This document shows positions 35,347 through 44,316 of a stretch of 64,000 nucleotides of DNA, piece after piece. A program made the position numbers and the translations under genes. This DNA is from Streptomyces stelliscabiei. Lineage in GTDB: Bacteria; Actinomycetota; Actinomycetes; Streptomycetales; Streptomycetaceae. The stretch is taken from positions 3,782,001 to 3,846,000 of the forward strand of contig NZ_JADBGF010000001.1 of the NCBI RefSeq assembly GCF_014873495.1, read 5' to 3'. The notes below the pieces were generated by a model. It saw only the letters and a list, made by a program, of their open reading frames with translations, was not told the origin of the DNA and ran no database searches. Positions within the stretch are counted from its first letter, which is position 1; each line of letters opens with the position of its first letter.

Positions 35347-36936
35347 ATGAGTCCTGAGCGCAGGACGATCTCGCTGATAGGCCCGCTGGCTCGCGACAGG
35401 ATCACCAAGGTCAGCACCTTTGCCTCGCTCGCGCTGGTGGTGACAGCCGGTCTGGCCGCCCCCGCCGTCGCGACCACACGCAGCATGTCCGACCACTCCA
35501 CCCTGACGAGGGCCGACGACGAGGAGTGCCCTCCCTCCGAGGATCACGGCCAGCACCACGACGAGCACGGCGGGCAGCAGGCCGACCACGACGATTCGTC
35601 GCCCGACTGGCACGACGAGGGGGACCGCGACCGCACCGCGGCCCTCGGTGGCAACGACGACCACTGCGAGGAAGGTCCCGACGGTCCCACCGGCCCGACC
35701 GGCCCTCCAGGAGCGACCGGCGCCACGGGCCCCAGAGGCGAGACCGGCCCCCAAGGCGACACCGGCCCCCAAGGGGAGACCGGCCCCCAGGGCGACACCG
35801 GCGAGGCCGGCGCCACGGGTCCGACCGGACCCACCGGCGCGGACGGCATCACGGGTCCGACCGGACCGACGGGCGCCGACGGCATCGCCGGCCCGACCGG
35901 ACCCACAGGCGCCGACGGCATCGCCGGCCCGACCGGACCCACAGGCGCCGACGGCATCGCCGGCCCGACCGGACCCACAGGCGCCGACGGCATCGCCGGC
36001 CCGACCGGACCCACAGGCGCCGACGGCATCGCCGGCCCGACCGGACCCACAGGCGCCGACGGCATCGCCGGCCCGACCGGACCCACCGGGCCCGCGGGCG
36101 GTGTCACCGGAGCCACGGGCGCGACCGGGGCGACCGGACCCGCCGGCCCCTGCTCCGACATCGACGCGGTGCAGGACTCGAAGAAGCTCGAGTTCCGGGT
36201 CGTACTGACCGAGGGACGGGTCTTCGCGGGCATCCGCGACCTGACGGGCGCGACCGCCCACCCCTTCCTGTGGACCGACCTCAGCACCCACCCCAACTTC
36301 CCCTCGGGCGGCCGTGATTCACAGGGCCGCGACGTCGGCTACGCCTGCGGCGTCTCCGTCAACACCCACTCCTACACCGGCCACGGGCAGAAGGAGACGG
36401 GCACGGACACCGGGCAGGACCACGGTCAGAGCACGGGACACAGCCAAAGCGCGGAGCACAGTCAGAGCACCGGGCACAGCCAGAGCACGGGCCAGAGCCA
36501 GGACCACGCCCAGAACACGGGCCAAGGGCAGAGCCAGGGCCAAGGGCAGGGCCAGGGCCAAGGGCAGGGGCAGGGGCAGGGCCAGGGTCAGTACCAGGGC
36601 CAGAGCCAGAGCGAGAGCCAGAGCCAGAGCCAGAGCCAAGGTCACACCCAGAGCACCGGCACGAACGGCTCCGGGCAGGACCACGGCGAGGGCAAGGGTC
36701 AGAACAAGGGCGACCACACGAGCGCCGACAAGGGCCTCGTCAAGTTCAACCTCGTCACCACCGTGGGCCAGATCTGGGAGACCACCTGCGTGCCGGTCGA
36801 CACCACGCCGCACGCCACCCTGAACTGCGACGACGCCCAGGGCAACCCGCGCCCCTGGTACAGGGTCGAACTCCAGCCCGCGGACAGCATCATCAACGGC
36901 GGCTCCACCGTCACACCCCGCGTGACCGGCCGGTAA
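35347..36936 (+). CDS. Secreted collagen-like protein with split C-terminal domain
   Basis: ATG 35347 follows AAGGAG. The 529-residue protein has a signal peptide (hydrophobic SLALVVTAGLAAPAVA, likely cleaved near 42), an acidic His/Asp-rich region (48-108) and about 52 Gly-X-Y triplets (about 110-268), many GPTGPTGAD. A C-terminal domain follows (CSDIDAVQDSKKLEFRVVL... and ...KFNLVTTVGQIWETTCVPVD). That domain is interrupted by about 110 residues of Gln/Ser/Gly/His repeats (GQSTGHSQS, then GQ repeated). Triplets with Pro at X and Thr at Y resemble bacterial collagens stabilised without hydroxyproline, and Thr residues are potential glycan sites. No membrane anchor or LPxTG motif is seen, so it is probably released or bound to the wall through its tail. 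Confidence 0.9.
   Translation: MSPERRTISLIGPLARDRITKVSTFASLALVVTAGLAAPAVATTRSMSDHSTLTRADDEECPPSEDHGQHHDEHGGQQADHDDSSPDWHDEGDRDRTAALGGNDDHCEEGPDGPTGPTGPPGATGATGPRGETGPQGDTGPQGETGPQGDTGEAGATGPTGPTGADGITGPTGPTGADGIAGPTGPTGADGIAGPTGPTGADGIAGPTGPTGADGIAGPTGPTGADGIAGPTGPTGADGIAGPTGPTGPAGGVTGATGATGATGPAGPCSDIDAVQDSKKLEFRVVLTEGRVFAGIRDLTGATAHPFLWTDLSTHPNFPSGGRDSQGRDVGYACGVSVNTHSYTGHGQKETGTDTGQDHGQSTGHSQSAEHSQSTGHSQSTGQSQDHAQNTGQGQSQGQGQGQGQGQGQGQGQGQYQGQSQSESQSQSQSQGHTQSTGTNGSGQDHGEGKGQNKGDHTSADKGLVKFNLVTTVGQIWETTCVPVDTTPHATLNCDDAQGNPRPWYRVELQPADSIINGGSTVTPRVTGR
35881..36096. repeat. Six 36-bp tandem repeats in the collagen-like gene
   Basis: Six head-to-tail 36-bp units start at 35881, 35917, 35953, 35989, 36025 and 36061. 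They are essentially identical (last differs at its end) and encode GIAGPTGPTGAD. Such perfect repeats are prone to length change. Confidence 0.97.
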
Positions 36937-36949
36937 GCAGCACACGAAC

Positions 36950-36993
36950 AGGGGTGCCCGGAGGTCGGCCGACCCGACCCTCCGGACACCCCT
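36950..36993. terminator. Convergent terminator after the collagen-like gene
   Basis: AGGGGTGCCCGGAGG pairs with CCTCCGGACACCCCT (one mismatch), with smaller pairing inside, between convergent genes. Confidence 0.8.
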
Positions 36994-37045
36994 CACGATC
37001 CAGCTCCCTCACGCCATGACCGTTCCACGTCCATGACCGTGAGGT

Positions 37046-38998
37046 TCAGTGGCTGTGCTGCCCGCTCCCCACCGGCTGCTTGACCGACAGCGGCAGCAGC
37101 TTCTTCCCCGTCGGGCCGATCTGGATGGAGGTGTCCATCTGCGGACACACCCCACAATCGAAGCACGGGGTCCAGCGGCAGTCCTCGACCTCGGTCTCGT
37201 CGAGGGCGTCCTGCCAGTCCTCCCAGAGCCAGTCCTTGTCGAGGCCGGAGTCCAGGTGGTCCCAGGGGAGGACCTCCTCGTAGGTGCGCTCGCGGGTGGT
37301 GTACCAGTCGACGTCGACGCCGAAGGCCGGGAGGGTCTTGTCGGCGCAGGCCATCCAGCGGTCGTAGGAGAAGTGCTCGCGCCAGCCGTCGAAGCGGCCG
37401 CCGTCCTCGTAGACGGCGCGGATGACGGCGCCGATGCGGCGGTCGCCGCGGGACAGCAGGCCCTCGACGATGCCGGGCTTGCCGTCGTGATAGCGGAAGC
37501 CGATGGAGCGGCCGTACTTCTTGTCGCCGCGGATCTTGTCGCGGAGCTTTTCGAGACGGGCGTCCGTCTCCTCCGCGGAGAGCTGCGGAGCCCACTGGAA
37601 CGGCGTGTGGGGCTTCGGGACGAATCCGCCGATCGACACGGTGCAGCGGATGTCGTTCTGGCCGGAGACCTTGCGGCCCTCGGCGATCACCTTCATCGCC
37701 ATGTCGGCGATCTGGAGGACGTCCTCGTCCGTCTCCGTCGGCAGGCCGCACATGAAGTACAGCTTCACCTGGCGCCAGCCGTTGCCGTACGCGGTGGAGA
37801 CGGTCCGGATCAGGTCCTCCTCCGAGACCATCTTGTTGATGACCTTGCGCATGCGCTCGGAGCCGCCCTCGGGCGCGAAGGTGAGGCCGGAGCGACGGCC
37901 GTTGCGGGTCAGTTCGTTCGCCAGGTCGACGTTGAAGGCGTCCACGCGGGTCGAGGGGAGGGACAGACCGATCTTGTCCTCCTCGTACCGGTCCGCGAGG
38001 CCCTTGGCGATGTCGCCGATCTCGCTGTGGTCGGCGGAGGAGAGGGAGAGGAGGCCGACCTCCTCGAAGCCCGTCGCCTTGAGGCCCTTCTCGACCATCT
38101 CGCCGATGCCCGTGATGGAACGCTCACGGACCGGGCGAGTGATCATGCCCGCCTGGCAGAAGCGGCAGCCACGGGTGCAACCGCGGAAGATCTCCACCGA
38201 CATGCGCTCGTGGACCGTCTCGGCGAGCGGGACCAGGGGCTGCTTGGGGTAGGGCCACTCGTCCAGGTCCATGACGGTGTGCTTGGACACCCGCCACGGG
38301 ACACCGGACCTGTTCGGTACGACGCGGCCGATGCGGCCGTCGGGGAGGTACTCCACGTCGTAGAACGCCGGGATGTACACCGATCCGGTCTTGGCGAGGC
38401 GGAAGAGGACCTCCTCGCGACCACCGGGCCGGCCCTCCGCCTTCCAGGCGCGGATGATCTCGGTCATGTCGAGCACGGCCTGCTCGCCGTCGCCGATGAT
38501 CGCCGCGTCGATGAAGTCGGCGATCGGCTCGGGGTTGAAGGCCGCGTGGCCGCCGGCCAGCACGATCGGGTCGTCGAGCGTGCGGTTCCTGGACTCCAGG
38601 GGGATCCCGGCCAGGTCCAGCGCGGTCAGCATGTTGGTGTAGCCCAGCTCCGTGGAGAAGGACAGACCGAACACGTCGAAGGCCTTCACCGGGCGGTGGC
38701 TGTCGACGGTGAACTGCGGGACGCCGTGCTCCCGCATCAGCGCCTCCAGGTCCGGCCAGACGCTGTACGTGCGCTCGGCCAGGACGCCCTCGCGCTCGTT
38801 CAGCACCTCGTAGAGGATCATGACGCCCTGGTTGGGCAGACCGACCTCGTACGCGTCCGGGTACATGAGCGCCCAGCGGACGTCGCTGGACTCCCAGGGC
38901 TTGACGGTGGAGTTGAGCTCACCGCCCACGTACTGGATCGGCTTCTGCACATGCGGCAGCAGGGCCTCGAGCTGTGGGAAGACCGACTCGACAGACAT
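37046..38998 (-). CDS. TIGR03960 family radical SAM protein
   Basis: ATG 38998 (MSVESVFPQLE) is chosen; an upstream ATG at 39037 is possible. The 650-residue protein has a B12-binding-like N-terminal half (ALMYPDAYEVGLPNQG, VFGLSFSTELGYTNML, GGHAAFNPEPI), then the radical SAM motif FRGCTRGCRFCQAG near residue 275 whose three cysteines bind the [4Fe-4S] cluster. A C-terminal Cys-rich segment (CRWTPCFDCGVCPQ) may hold a second cluster. The reaction is unknown. Its usual partner, the DUF2344 protein, lies beyond the collagen islet. Confidence 0.92.
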   Translation of the reverse strand: MSVESVFPQLEALLPHVQKPIQYVGGELNSTVKPWESSDVRWALMYPDAYEVGLPNQGVMILYEVLNEREGVLAERTYSVWPDLEALMREHGVPQFTVDSHRPVKAFDVFGLSFSTELGYTNMLTALDLAGIPLESRNRTLDDPIVLAGGHAAFNPEPIADFIDAAIIGDGEQAVLDMTEIIRAWKAEGRPGGREEVLFRLAKTGSVYIPAFYDVEYLPDGRIGRVVPNRSGVPWRVSKHTVMDLDEWPYPKQPLVPLAETVHERMSVEIFRGCTRGCRFCQAGMITRPVRERSITGIGEMVEKGLKATGFEEVGLLSLSSADHSEIGDIAKGLADRYEEDKIGLSLPSTRVDAFNVDLANELTRNGRRSGLTFAPEGGSERMRKVINKMVSEEDLIRTVSTAYGNGWRQVKLYFMCGLPTETDEDVLQIADMAMKVIAEGRKVSGQNDIRCTVSIGGFVPKPHTPFQWAPQLSAEETDARLEKLRDKIRGDKKYGRSIGFRYHDGKPGIVEGLLSRGDRRIGAVIRAVYEDGGRFDGWREHFSYDRWMACADKTLPAFGVDVDWYTTRERTYEEVLPWDHLDSGLDKDWLWEDWQDALDETEVEDCRWTPCFDCGVCPQMDTSIQIGPTGKKLLPLSVKQPVGSGQHSH

Positions 38999-39113
38999 CG
39001 CGGGGGTTACCTTCGTGAGCGGACGGGGGGTGACCATCTAGCGTAACGCCCCCGGAGACACCCCTCGCACGCCCGTTTACCGGTGGACCGGCGGACGGCC
39101 GGTGCGCCCGACC

Positions 39114-40643
39114 TCAGAACGACATGTCCGCGCTGACCTTCGCCCACGTCTCCGGCAGCGCCTCCTCCGCCAGCTCCGCCCGCCGTTCCTCCCTGCCGTA
39201 CAGCAGTCCGTACGTGAAGGCGCTCTCCCCCGGTGCCGCGTGGGCCTGGTGGGCGAGGTCGCGCAGGACCTCGCGGGCCATCACGCTGTCCTGGTGGTCG
39301 CCGAGGAGGCTCTGCAGGGACTTCATGTCCTTGACGAGTGCCTTGGCCGGCTTGCCCAGCAGGGGGTGTGCCGCTTCGGCCGCGTACCGGGTGCGCTTGG
39401 TCTTCTTGCGGGCCTCGTGCATGGCGAGGTCGCGGTCCGCGCCGGACGGCTGTGCCAGGGCCTCCTCCACCAGGGCCGCCACCTTGGCGAAGTCCTTCCT
39501 GACCGCCTTGGTGATCACCTTCTCGGGATCGCCCTCGGCGGCCGCGAGCAGCGGCGGGTCCGCGATCACGGCGTCGACGGACTCCAGCAGCTCCAGATAC
39601 CGCTCTCCGTCCAGTGCCTCGATCAGTTCGCTCCGGGGGCCGGTACCGCCGTCCTTCCGCGACCAGGCGCGCAGCCGTGCGTGGACCGGGCCCGTCACCA
39701 GGCTCTCGGGGAGGCCGTCCAGCGCCTCGGTGAGCCGTTCCGTCAGAACCTCGTGGTCTCGGTCGACGCCCAGCTCCCCCGCGAGCCACTTCAGCTCCTC
39801 GCCGATCGGGTCCGTGACGGTCCGGTCAAGCACCTTCCCGAACGATTTGAAGGTGCTGCGCAGTCGGCGGGTGGCGACCCGCATGCTGTGGACGGAGTCG
39901 AAGACGTCCCGGCGGACGGCGGGATCGAGCTCGACGATCGCGTCACGCTGGGCGCGGACGTAGGCGAGAACATGATCCCCGGGGGTGACGGGCTCGCCCG
40001 GAGCCGCCGCCCCAGCCTTCTTCCGGTTCTTCTTTCCGCCCTTCTTCGGTGCCGTCTCCTTCAGTGCCCTGGCCAGTTTCGAGGGCGAGTCCGAAGGCCG
40101 TACACCGGCCTTGCGCAGCTTCTTGTCGACCTTGTCGAGGAAGGCGGGGTCGCCGTCGTCGGCGAGTTCCACCTCGATCTCGGACCACTGGGAGGTCCGG
40201 CCGTCCTCGGTGAGCCGCTCGGCGACCACGGCGTCGACGCTGACCTCGGCGAGGAGGGCGCCGTTCGCGTCGAGGAGTTCACTGACGTCGCGTGTGGAGA
40301 GGAGGCGGACCAGCGGGACCAGTTCGGCTCCCCTGACCCGGGAGCGCACGAGTCCCTTGAGTTCGTGCGGCAGCGTGTCGGACAGCGGGGCCCGGATCTC
40401 GTCCCGTACACCCGCCGAGACGGGGAGCTTCAGATGCCAGCCGGCGTCGCTGCCTCCCGTGCGGCGGCGCAGGGTGATGGAGGCGGCGGCCAGGCGTTCG
40501 TCGGGGGTGTCGTAGTAGACGGCGTCCAGCTCCGCCACACCCTTGTCCATGACGGTCGCGACCCCGGCCACTCCGGTGAGATCGGGCAGGCCGCTCTCGT
40601 CGGACTCGTACTTCCGCTCGATCTCACGCTTGATGTCCGCCAT
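39114..40643 (-). CDS. CYTH-CHAD domain protein
   Basis: The 509-residue protein begins with a CYTH domain (about 1-200) bearing the EIERKY (ExExK) signature of triphosphate-binding tunnel enzymes. A Lys/Ala linker follows, then a CHAD domain (about 225-505) rich in His, Arg and Lys helices (DSVHSMRVATRRLRSTFK, MHEARKKTKRTRYAAEA). CHAD domains bind polyphosphate, so polyphosphate binding or hydrolysis is expected. No Shine-Dalgarno site is present; TAGATT lies six bases before the ATG, so transcription probably starts at the ATG and the mRNA is leaderless. Confidence 0.92.
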   Translation of the reverse strand: MADIKREIERKYESDESGLPDLTGVAGVATVMDKGVAELDAVYYDTPDERLAAASITLRRRTGGSDAGWHLKLPVSAGVRDEIRAPLSDTLPHELKGLVRSRVRGAELVPLVRLLSTRDVSELLDANGALLAEVSVDAVVAERLTEDGRTSQWSEIEVELADDGDPAFLDKVDKKLRKAGVRPSDSPSKLARALKETAPKKGGKKNRKKAGAAAPGEPVTPGDHVLAYVRAQRDAIVELDPAVRRDVFDSVHSMRVATRRLRSTFKSFGKVLDRTVTDPIGEELKWLAGELGVDRDHEVLTERLTEALDGLPESLVTGPVHARLRAWSRKDGGTGPRSELIEALDGERYLELLESVDAVIADPPLLAAAEGDPEKVITKAVRKDFAKVAALVEEALAQPSGADRDLAMHEARKKTKRTRYAAEAAHPLLGKPAKALVKDMKSLQSLLGDHQDSVMAREVLRDLAHQAHAAPGESAFTYGLLYGREERRAELAEEALPETWAKVSADMSF

Positions 40644-40731
40644 GAAATGAATCTAGTCCTGCTTCAGGCAAAGGGGCAGACCACCGTGCTCCGGCAGGAG
40701 CGCGGAAGCCCGCCCCGGGGCGGCGCGAGCC

Positions 40732-41928
40732 CTAGGCGGACATCGGCCGCTCCACCCGGATGGACTGCAGCAGTCCCACCGCCACCCACACCGCGAACAT
40801 CGACGATCCGCCGTACGACACGAAGGGCAGGGGCAGTCCCGCCACCGGCATGATGCCGAGGGTCATTCCGATGTTCTCGAAGGCCTGGAAGGCGAACCAG
40901 GCGATGATGCCGCCGGCGACGATCGTGCCGTACAGCTCGGTGGTCTCGCGGGCGATGCGGCACGCACGCCACAGGACGACACCGAGCAGCAGGATGATCA
41001 GTCCGGCGCCCACGAACCCCAGTTCCTCCCCCGCCACGGTGAAGACGAAGTCGGTCTGCTGCTCGGGCACGAACTGTCCGGTGGTCTGCGAGCCCTTGAA
41101 CAGCCCGGTGCCGAGCAGTCCGCCGGAGCCGATGGCGATGCGGGCCTGGTTGGTGTTGTAGCCGACGCCGGCCGGGTCGAGTTCGGGGTTGGCGAAGGCG
41201 GCGAAGCGGTTGATCTGGTACTCGTCGAGCACGCCGAGCTGCCAGACGGCGATCGCGCCCATCGCGCCCGTGCCGATGAGGCCGAGGACCCACCGGTTGG
41301 ACGCGCCGGAGGTGAGCAGGACGCCCAGCAGGATGACCACCATGACCATGACCGAGCCGAGGTCGGGCATCAGCAGGACGATCAGTATCGGCACGGCGGC
41401 GAGGCCGAGGGCCTGCACGACCGTGCGGTGGTCGGGGTGGGCCTTGTCGCCCGCGTCCACCCGGGCCGCCAGCAGCATCGCCATGCCCAGGATGATCGTG
41501 ATCTTCACGAACTCGGAGGGCTGGAGCGAGAAGCCACCGCCGATGACGATCCAGGCGTGGGCGCCGTTGATCGTCGCGCCCAGCGGGGTCAACACCAGCA
41601 GGATCAGCAGGAGCGAGATGCCGTACAGGATCGGGACGGCCGTGCGCAGGGTGCGGTGTCCCAGCCAGACCGTGCCGATCATCAGGGCGAAGCCGATGCC
41701 GGTGTTGAGCAGGTGCCGGAAAAGGAAGTAGTACGGGTCGCCCTGGTTGAGTTCGGTGCGGTTGCGGGTGGCCGAGTAGACGAGGGCGGCGCCGATCAGG
41801 GAGAGCGCGATGGCCGAGAACAGTATCGGCCAGTCGAGCCGGCGGGCGAGCGAGTCACGGGCGAACAGCCGGGTCCACCCGGAGCGCTCGGGCCCGTACC
41901 CGGAGACGGAGAAGCTGTTGCCGGTCAT
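40732..41928 (-). CDS. rodA: RodA/FtsW-type SEDS glycosyltransferase
   Basis: This SEDS protein polymerises peptidoglycan strands with a class B PBP. ATG 41928 has AGGAGG upstream and overlaps the mrdA stop (ATGA), coupling it to its partner PBP2. The 398-residue protein has about ten membrane helices and family motifs: INGAHAWIVIGGGFSLQPSEFVK, QSTGQFVPEQQTDFVF-like loop (GQFVPEQQTDFVFTVAGEELG), and PLPFVSYGGSS. In S. coelicolor this mre-linked gene supports spore wall synthesis. Confidence 0.95.
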   Translation of the reverse strand: MTGNSFSVSGYGPERSGWTRLFARDSLARRLDWPILFSAIALSLIGAALVYSATRNRTELNQGDPYYFLFRHLLNTGIGFALMIGTVWLGHRTLRTAVPILYGISLLLILLVLTPLGATINGAHAWIVIGGGFSLQPSEFVKITIILGMAMLLAARVDAGDKAHPDHRTVVQALGLAAVPILIVLLMPDLGSVMVMVVILLGVLLTSGASNRWVLGLIGTGAMGAIAVWQLGVLDEYQINRFAAFANPELDPAGVGYNTNQARIAIGSGGLLGTGLFKGSQTTGQFVPEQQTDFVFTVAGEELGFVGAGLIILLLGVVLWRACRIARETTELYGTIVAGGIIAWFAFQAFENIGMTLGIMPVAGLPLPFVSYGGSSMFAVWVAVGLLQSIRVERPMSA

Positions 41929-44300
41929 ACGGACCTCCTCCGCGTGAGCGCTCCGCCGGGGGTGCCGGGATACGCCGTCGTCGGTCGGCTTCGACGTCGT
42001 CGTGGCTGGTCGCACGGTTCCCCGCGCCCCTTCGGGGCGCGCCCGCAGCCGGTACGCCGTCGCGCCGCCCGGTTGCCGCTGCCGCCGCGCGTGCTCACGA
42101 TCGCCGGCGGGCCGTCGAAGGACACGGGCTGGGCGAGCGGCCCGGCGGCGACGGTCTGGGTGCCGTCCTCCGCGGCGTCCTTCTCGGTCTTCTTCGGCGG
42201 GTAGGTGCCGATCTTCGGGCTGTCGATGGAGCCGTCGGACTCGATCTTCGGCAGGCCCTTCTGCGGGGTGGGCAGCAGCGCCTTCCTCTTGTCGATCTTG
42301 CCGTCCTCGGAGACGCCGTACAGCGCGTTGTACAGCTTGCGCACGGCGGGGGCCGAGGCGCCGGAGCCCGTACCACCCTGGGAGATCGTCATGACGATCG
42401 AGTAGTCCTTGGTGTAGGTGGCGAACCAGGACGTCGTCTGCTTGCCGTAGACCTCGGCCGTACCGGTCTTGGCGTGCATGGGGATCTTGTCCTGCGGCCA
42501 GCCCTGGAAGCGCCAGGCTGCCGTACCGCGGGTCGCGACTCCTTCGAGGGCTTCGTCTATCTCGTCGTGGGTCTTCTTCGTCATCGGCAGCTTGCCGTGC
42601 GACTTGGGGGCGATCTCCTGCACACGCTTGCCGTCGGCGCTGATGACGGCCTTGCCGACGGTGGGGTCGTAGAGGGTGCCGCCGTTGGAGATGGCCGCGT
42701 AGATGGTGGCCATCTGGATGGGGGTGACGAGGGTGTCGCCCTGGCCGATGGAGTAGTTGACGGAGTCACCGGCGCGCATGCGGTTGCCTTCGAGGCAGTT
42801 CTCGTACGCGATCTGCTCGGCGTACGTGCCGCCCTTCTTGCCGTACTTGCACCAGGCGTCCTTGTTGGCCTTCCAGTAGTCCAGCTTCCACTTGCGGTCC
42901 GGGATGCGGCCGGTGACCTCGTTGGGCAGGTCGATGCCGGTCTCGGCGCCGAGGCCGAACTGGTGGGCGGTCTTGTAGAACCAGTTGTTGGCGCCCTTCT
43001 TGGGCTTGATGCCTCCGTCGCGCTTCCACTCCTCGTGGGCGAGGCGGTAGAAGACGGTGTCGCAGGACACCTCAAGCGCCTTGCCGAGGCTGATTCCGCC
43101 GTGGCTCTGGGACTCGAAGTTCTTGAAGACCTGGCCGCCGATCGAGTACGAACTGGAGCATTCGTAGGGGCCGTTGAAGGAGTAGCCGGCGTTGACCGCG
43201 GCGGCGGTCGGGACCACCTTGAAGATGGAGCCGGGGGCCGACTGGCCCTGGATCGCGCGGTTCAGCAGGGGGTAGTTGGACTTCTTGCCGGTGAGTCTGG
43301 CGTAGTCCTTGGCGGAGATGCCCCCGACCCAGGCGTTGGGGTCGTAGTCCGGGTTGGAGGCCATGGCGACGACGCGGCCGGTCTTGGCCTCCATCACGAC
43401 GACGGCGCCGGAGTCGGCCTTGTAGTTCGTGCCCGTGTTGCGGTCGTTCTGCTTGCGGGCTTCCTTCATCGCCTCGTTGAGTTCGTACTCGGCGATGCGC
43501 TGCACGCGGGCGTCGACGCTGGTGACCAGGTTGGCACCGGGCTGGGCGGGGTCGGCCTCGGCCTCACCGATGACGCGGCCGAGGTTGTCGACCTCGTAGC
43601 GGGTGACGCCGGCCTTGCCGCGCAGCTCCTTGTCGTACTGGCGCTCCAGGCCGGAGCGGCCGACCTGGTCGGAGCGCAGGTACGGCGAGTCGGTGTCCTG
43701 GGCCTTGGTGATCTCCTCGTCGGTGACCGGCGAGAGGTAGCCGAGGACCTGCGAGGTCTTGGAGCCGCCGGGGCTGGCGTACCGGCGGACGGCCTGGGGC
43801 TCGGCGGTGATGCCGGGGAAGTCCTCGGAGCGCTCGCGGATCTGCAGGGCCTGCTTGGCGGTGGCCTCGTCGGTGATGGGGATGGGCTGGTAGGGCGAGC
43901 CGTTCCAGCAGGGCTGGGGGGTCTCGGAGTCGCAGAGGCGGACCTTGTCCATGACGTCCTGGGGCTTCATGTCCAGGACACCGGCGAGCTTGGTGAGGAC
44001 GGCCTTGCCGTCGTCGTCCATCTTCAGCAGGTCGGTGCGGGAGGCGGAGACGACCAGCCGGGTCTCGTTGTCGGCGATGGGCACTCCGCGGGCGTCCAGG
44101 ATCGAGCCGCGCACGGCGGGCTGGACGACCTGCTGGACGTGGTTGCCGGAGGCCTCCTTGGCGTAGGCGTCGCCTTCACGGATCTGCAGGTACCAGAGGC
44201 GGCCGCCGAGGGTGCCGAGGAGGGAGAAGACGAGGATCTGGATGATGACGAGCCGGATCTGGACCCGTGGGGTCCGCCCGGTCTCCGGGATGTTGGTCAC
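41925..44300 (-). CDS. mrdA: Penicillin-binding protein 2 (class B transpeptidase)
   Basis: PBP2 cross-links peptidoglycan made by RodA. The 791-residue protein has a membrane anchor (16-38), a dimerisation domain, and transpeptidase motifs Ser358-I-F-K361, Ser412-C-Asp (SxD, as in other PBP2s) and Lys611-T-G. GTG 44300 follows GAGGGGGAG. The end is odd: after about residue 745 the tail is Arg/Pro-rich (RRRTGCGRAPKGRG) and is encoded by a copy of a dispersed intergenic Streptomyces repeat (42002-42040), so the C-terminus seems to have been extended or replaced by the element. Confidence 0.96.
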   Translation of the reverse strand: MTNIPETGRTPRVQIRLVIIQILVFSLLGTLGGRLWYLQIREGDAYAKEASGNHVQQVVQPAVRGSILDARGVPIADNETRLVVSASRTDLLKMDDDGKAVLTKLAGVLDMKPQDVMDKVRLCDSETPQPCWNGSPYQPIPITDEATAKQALQIRERSEDFPGITAEPQAVRRYASPGGSKTSQVLGYLSPVTDEEITKAQDTDSPYLRSDQVGRSGLERQYDKELRGKAGVTRYEVDNLGRVIGEAEADPAQPGANLVTSVDARVQRIAEYELNEAMKEARKQNDRNTGTNYKADSGAVVVMEAKTGRVVAMASNPDYDPNAWVGGISAKDYARLTGKKSNYPLLNRAIQGQSAPGSIFKVVPTAAAVNAGYSFNGPYECSSSYSIGGQVFKNFESQSHGGISLGKALEVSCDTVFYRLAHEEWKRDGGIKPKKGANNWFYKTAHQFGLGAETGIDLPNEVTGRIPDRKWKLDYWKANKDAWCKYGKKGGTYAEQIAYENCLEGNRMRAGDSVNYSIGQGDTLVTPIQMATIYAAISNGGTLYDPTVGKAVISADGKRVQEIAPKSHGKLPMTKKTHDEIDEALEGVATRGTAAWRFQGWPQDKIPMHAKTGTAEVYGKQTTSWFATYTKDYSIVMTISQGGTGSGASAPAVRKLYNALYGVSEDGKIDKRKALLPTPQKGLPKIESDGSIDSPKIGTYPPKKTEKDAAEDGTQTVAAGPLAQPVSFDGPPAIVSTRGGSGNRAARRRTGCGRAPKGRGEPCDQPRRRRSRPTTAYPGTPGGALTRRRSV
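42002..42040. repeat. Dispersed GC-rich element, copy within mrdA 3' end
   Basis: It contains GGTTCCCCGCGCCCC followed by TTCGGGGCGC, the self-complementary core of an element found repeatedly between Streptomyces genes. Other copies here are at 50211, 57747, 57841 and 62694. Confidence 0.8.
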
Positions 44301-44316
44301 TGCCTGTCTCCCCCTC

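Noticed and set aside
35881..36096. CRISPR-like array
   Set aside because: The 36-bp units are contiguous without spacers, in frame, and encode collagen triplets.
37049..39046. Long plus-strand open frame opposite the radical SAM gene
   Set aside because: The minus strand carries the CxxxCxxC radical SAM motif and normal codon positions; the plus frame has no recognisable domain.
41925..44300. Loss of the SxN motif in PBP2
   Set aside because: Ser-Cys-Asp is the usual form in PBP2-type enzymes as I recall, so it is not a defect.
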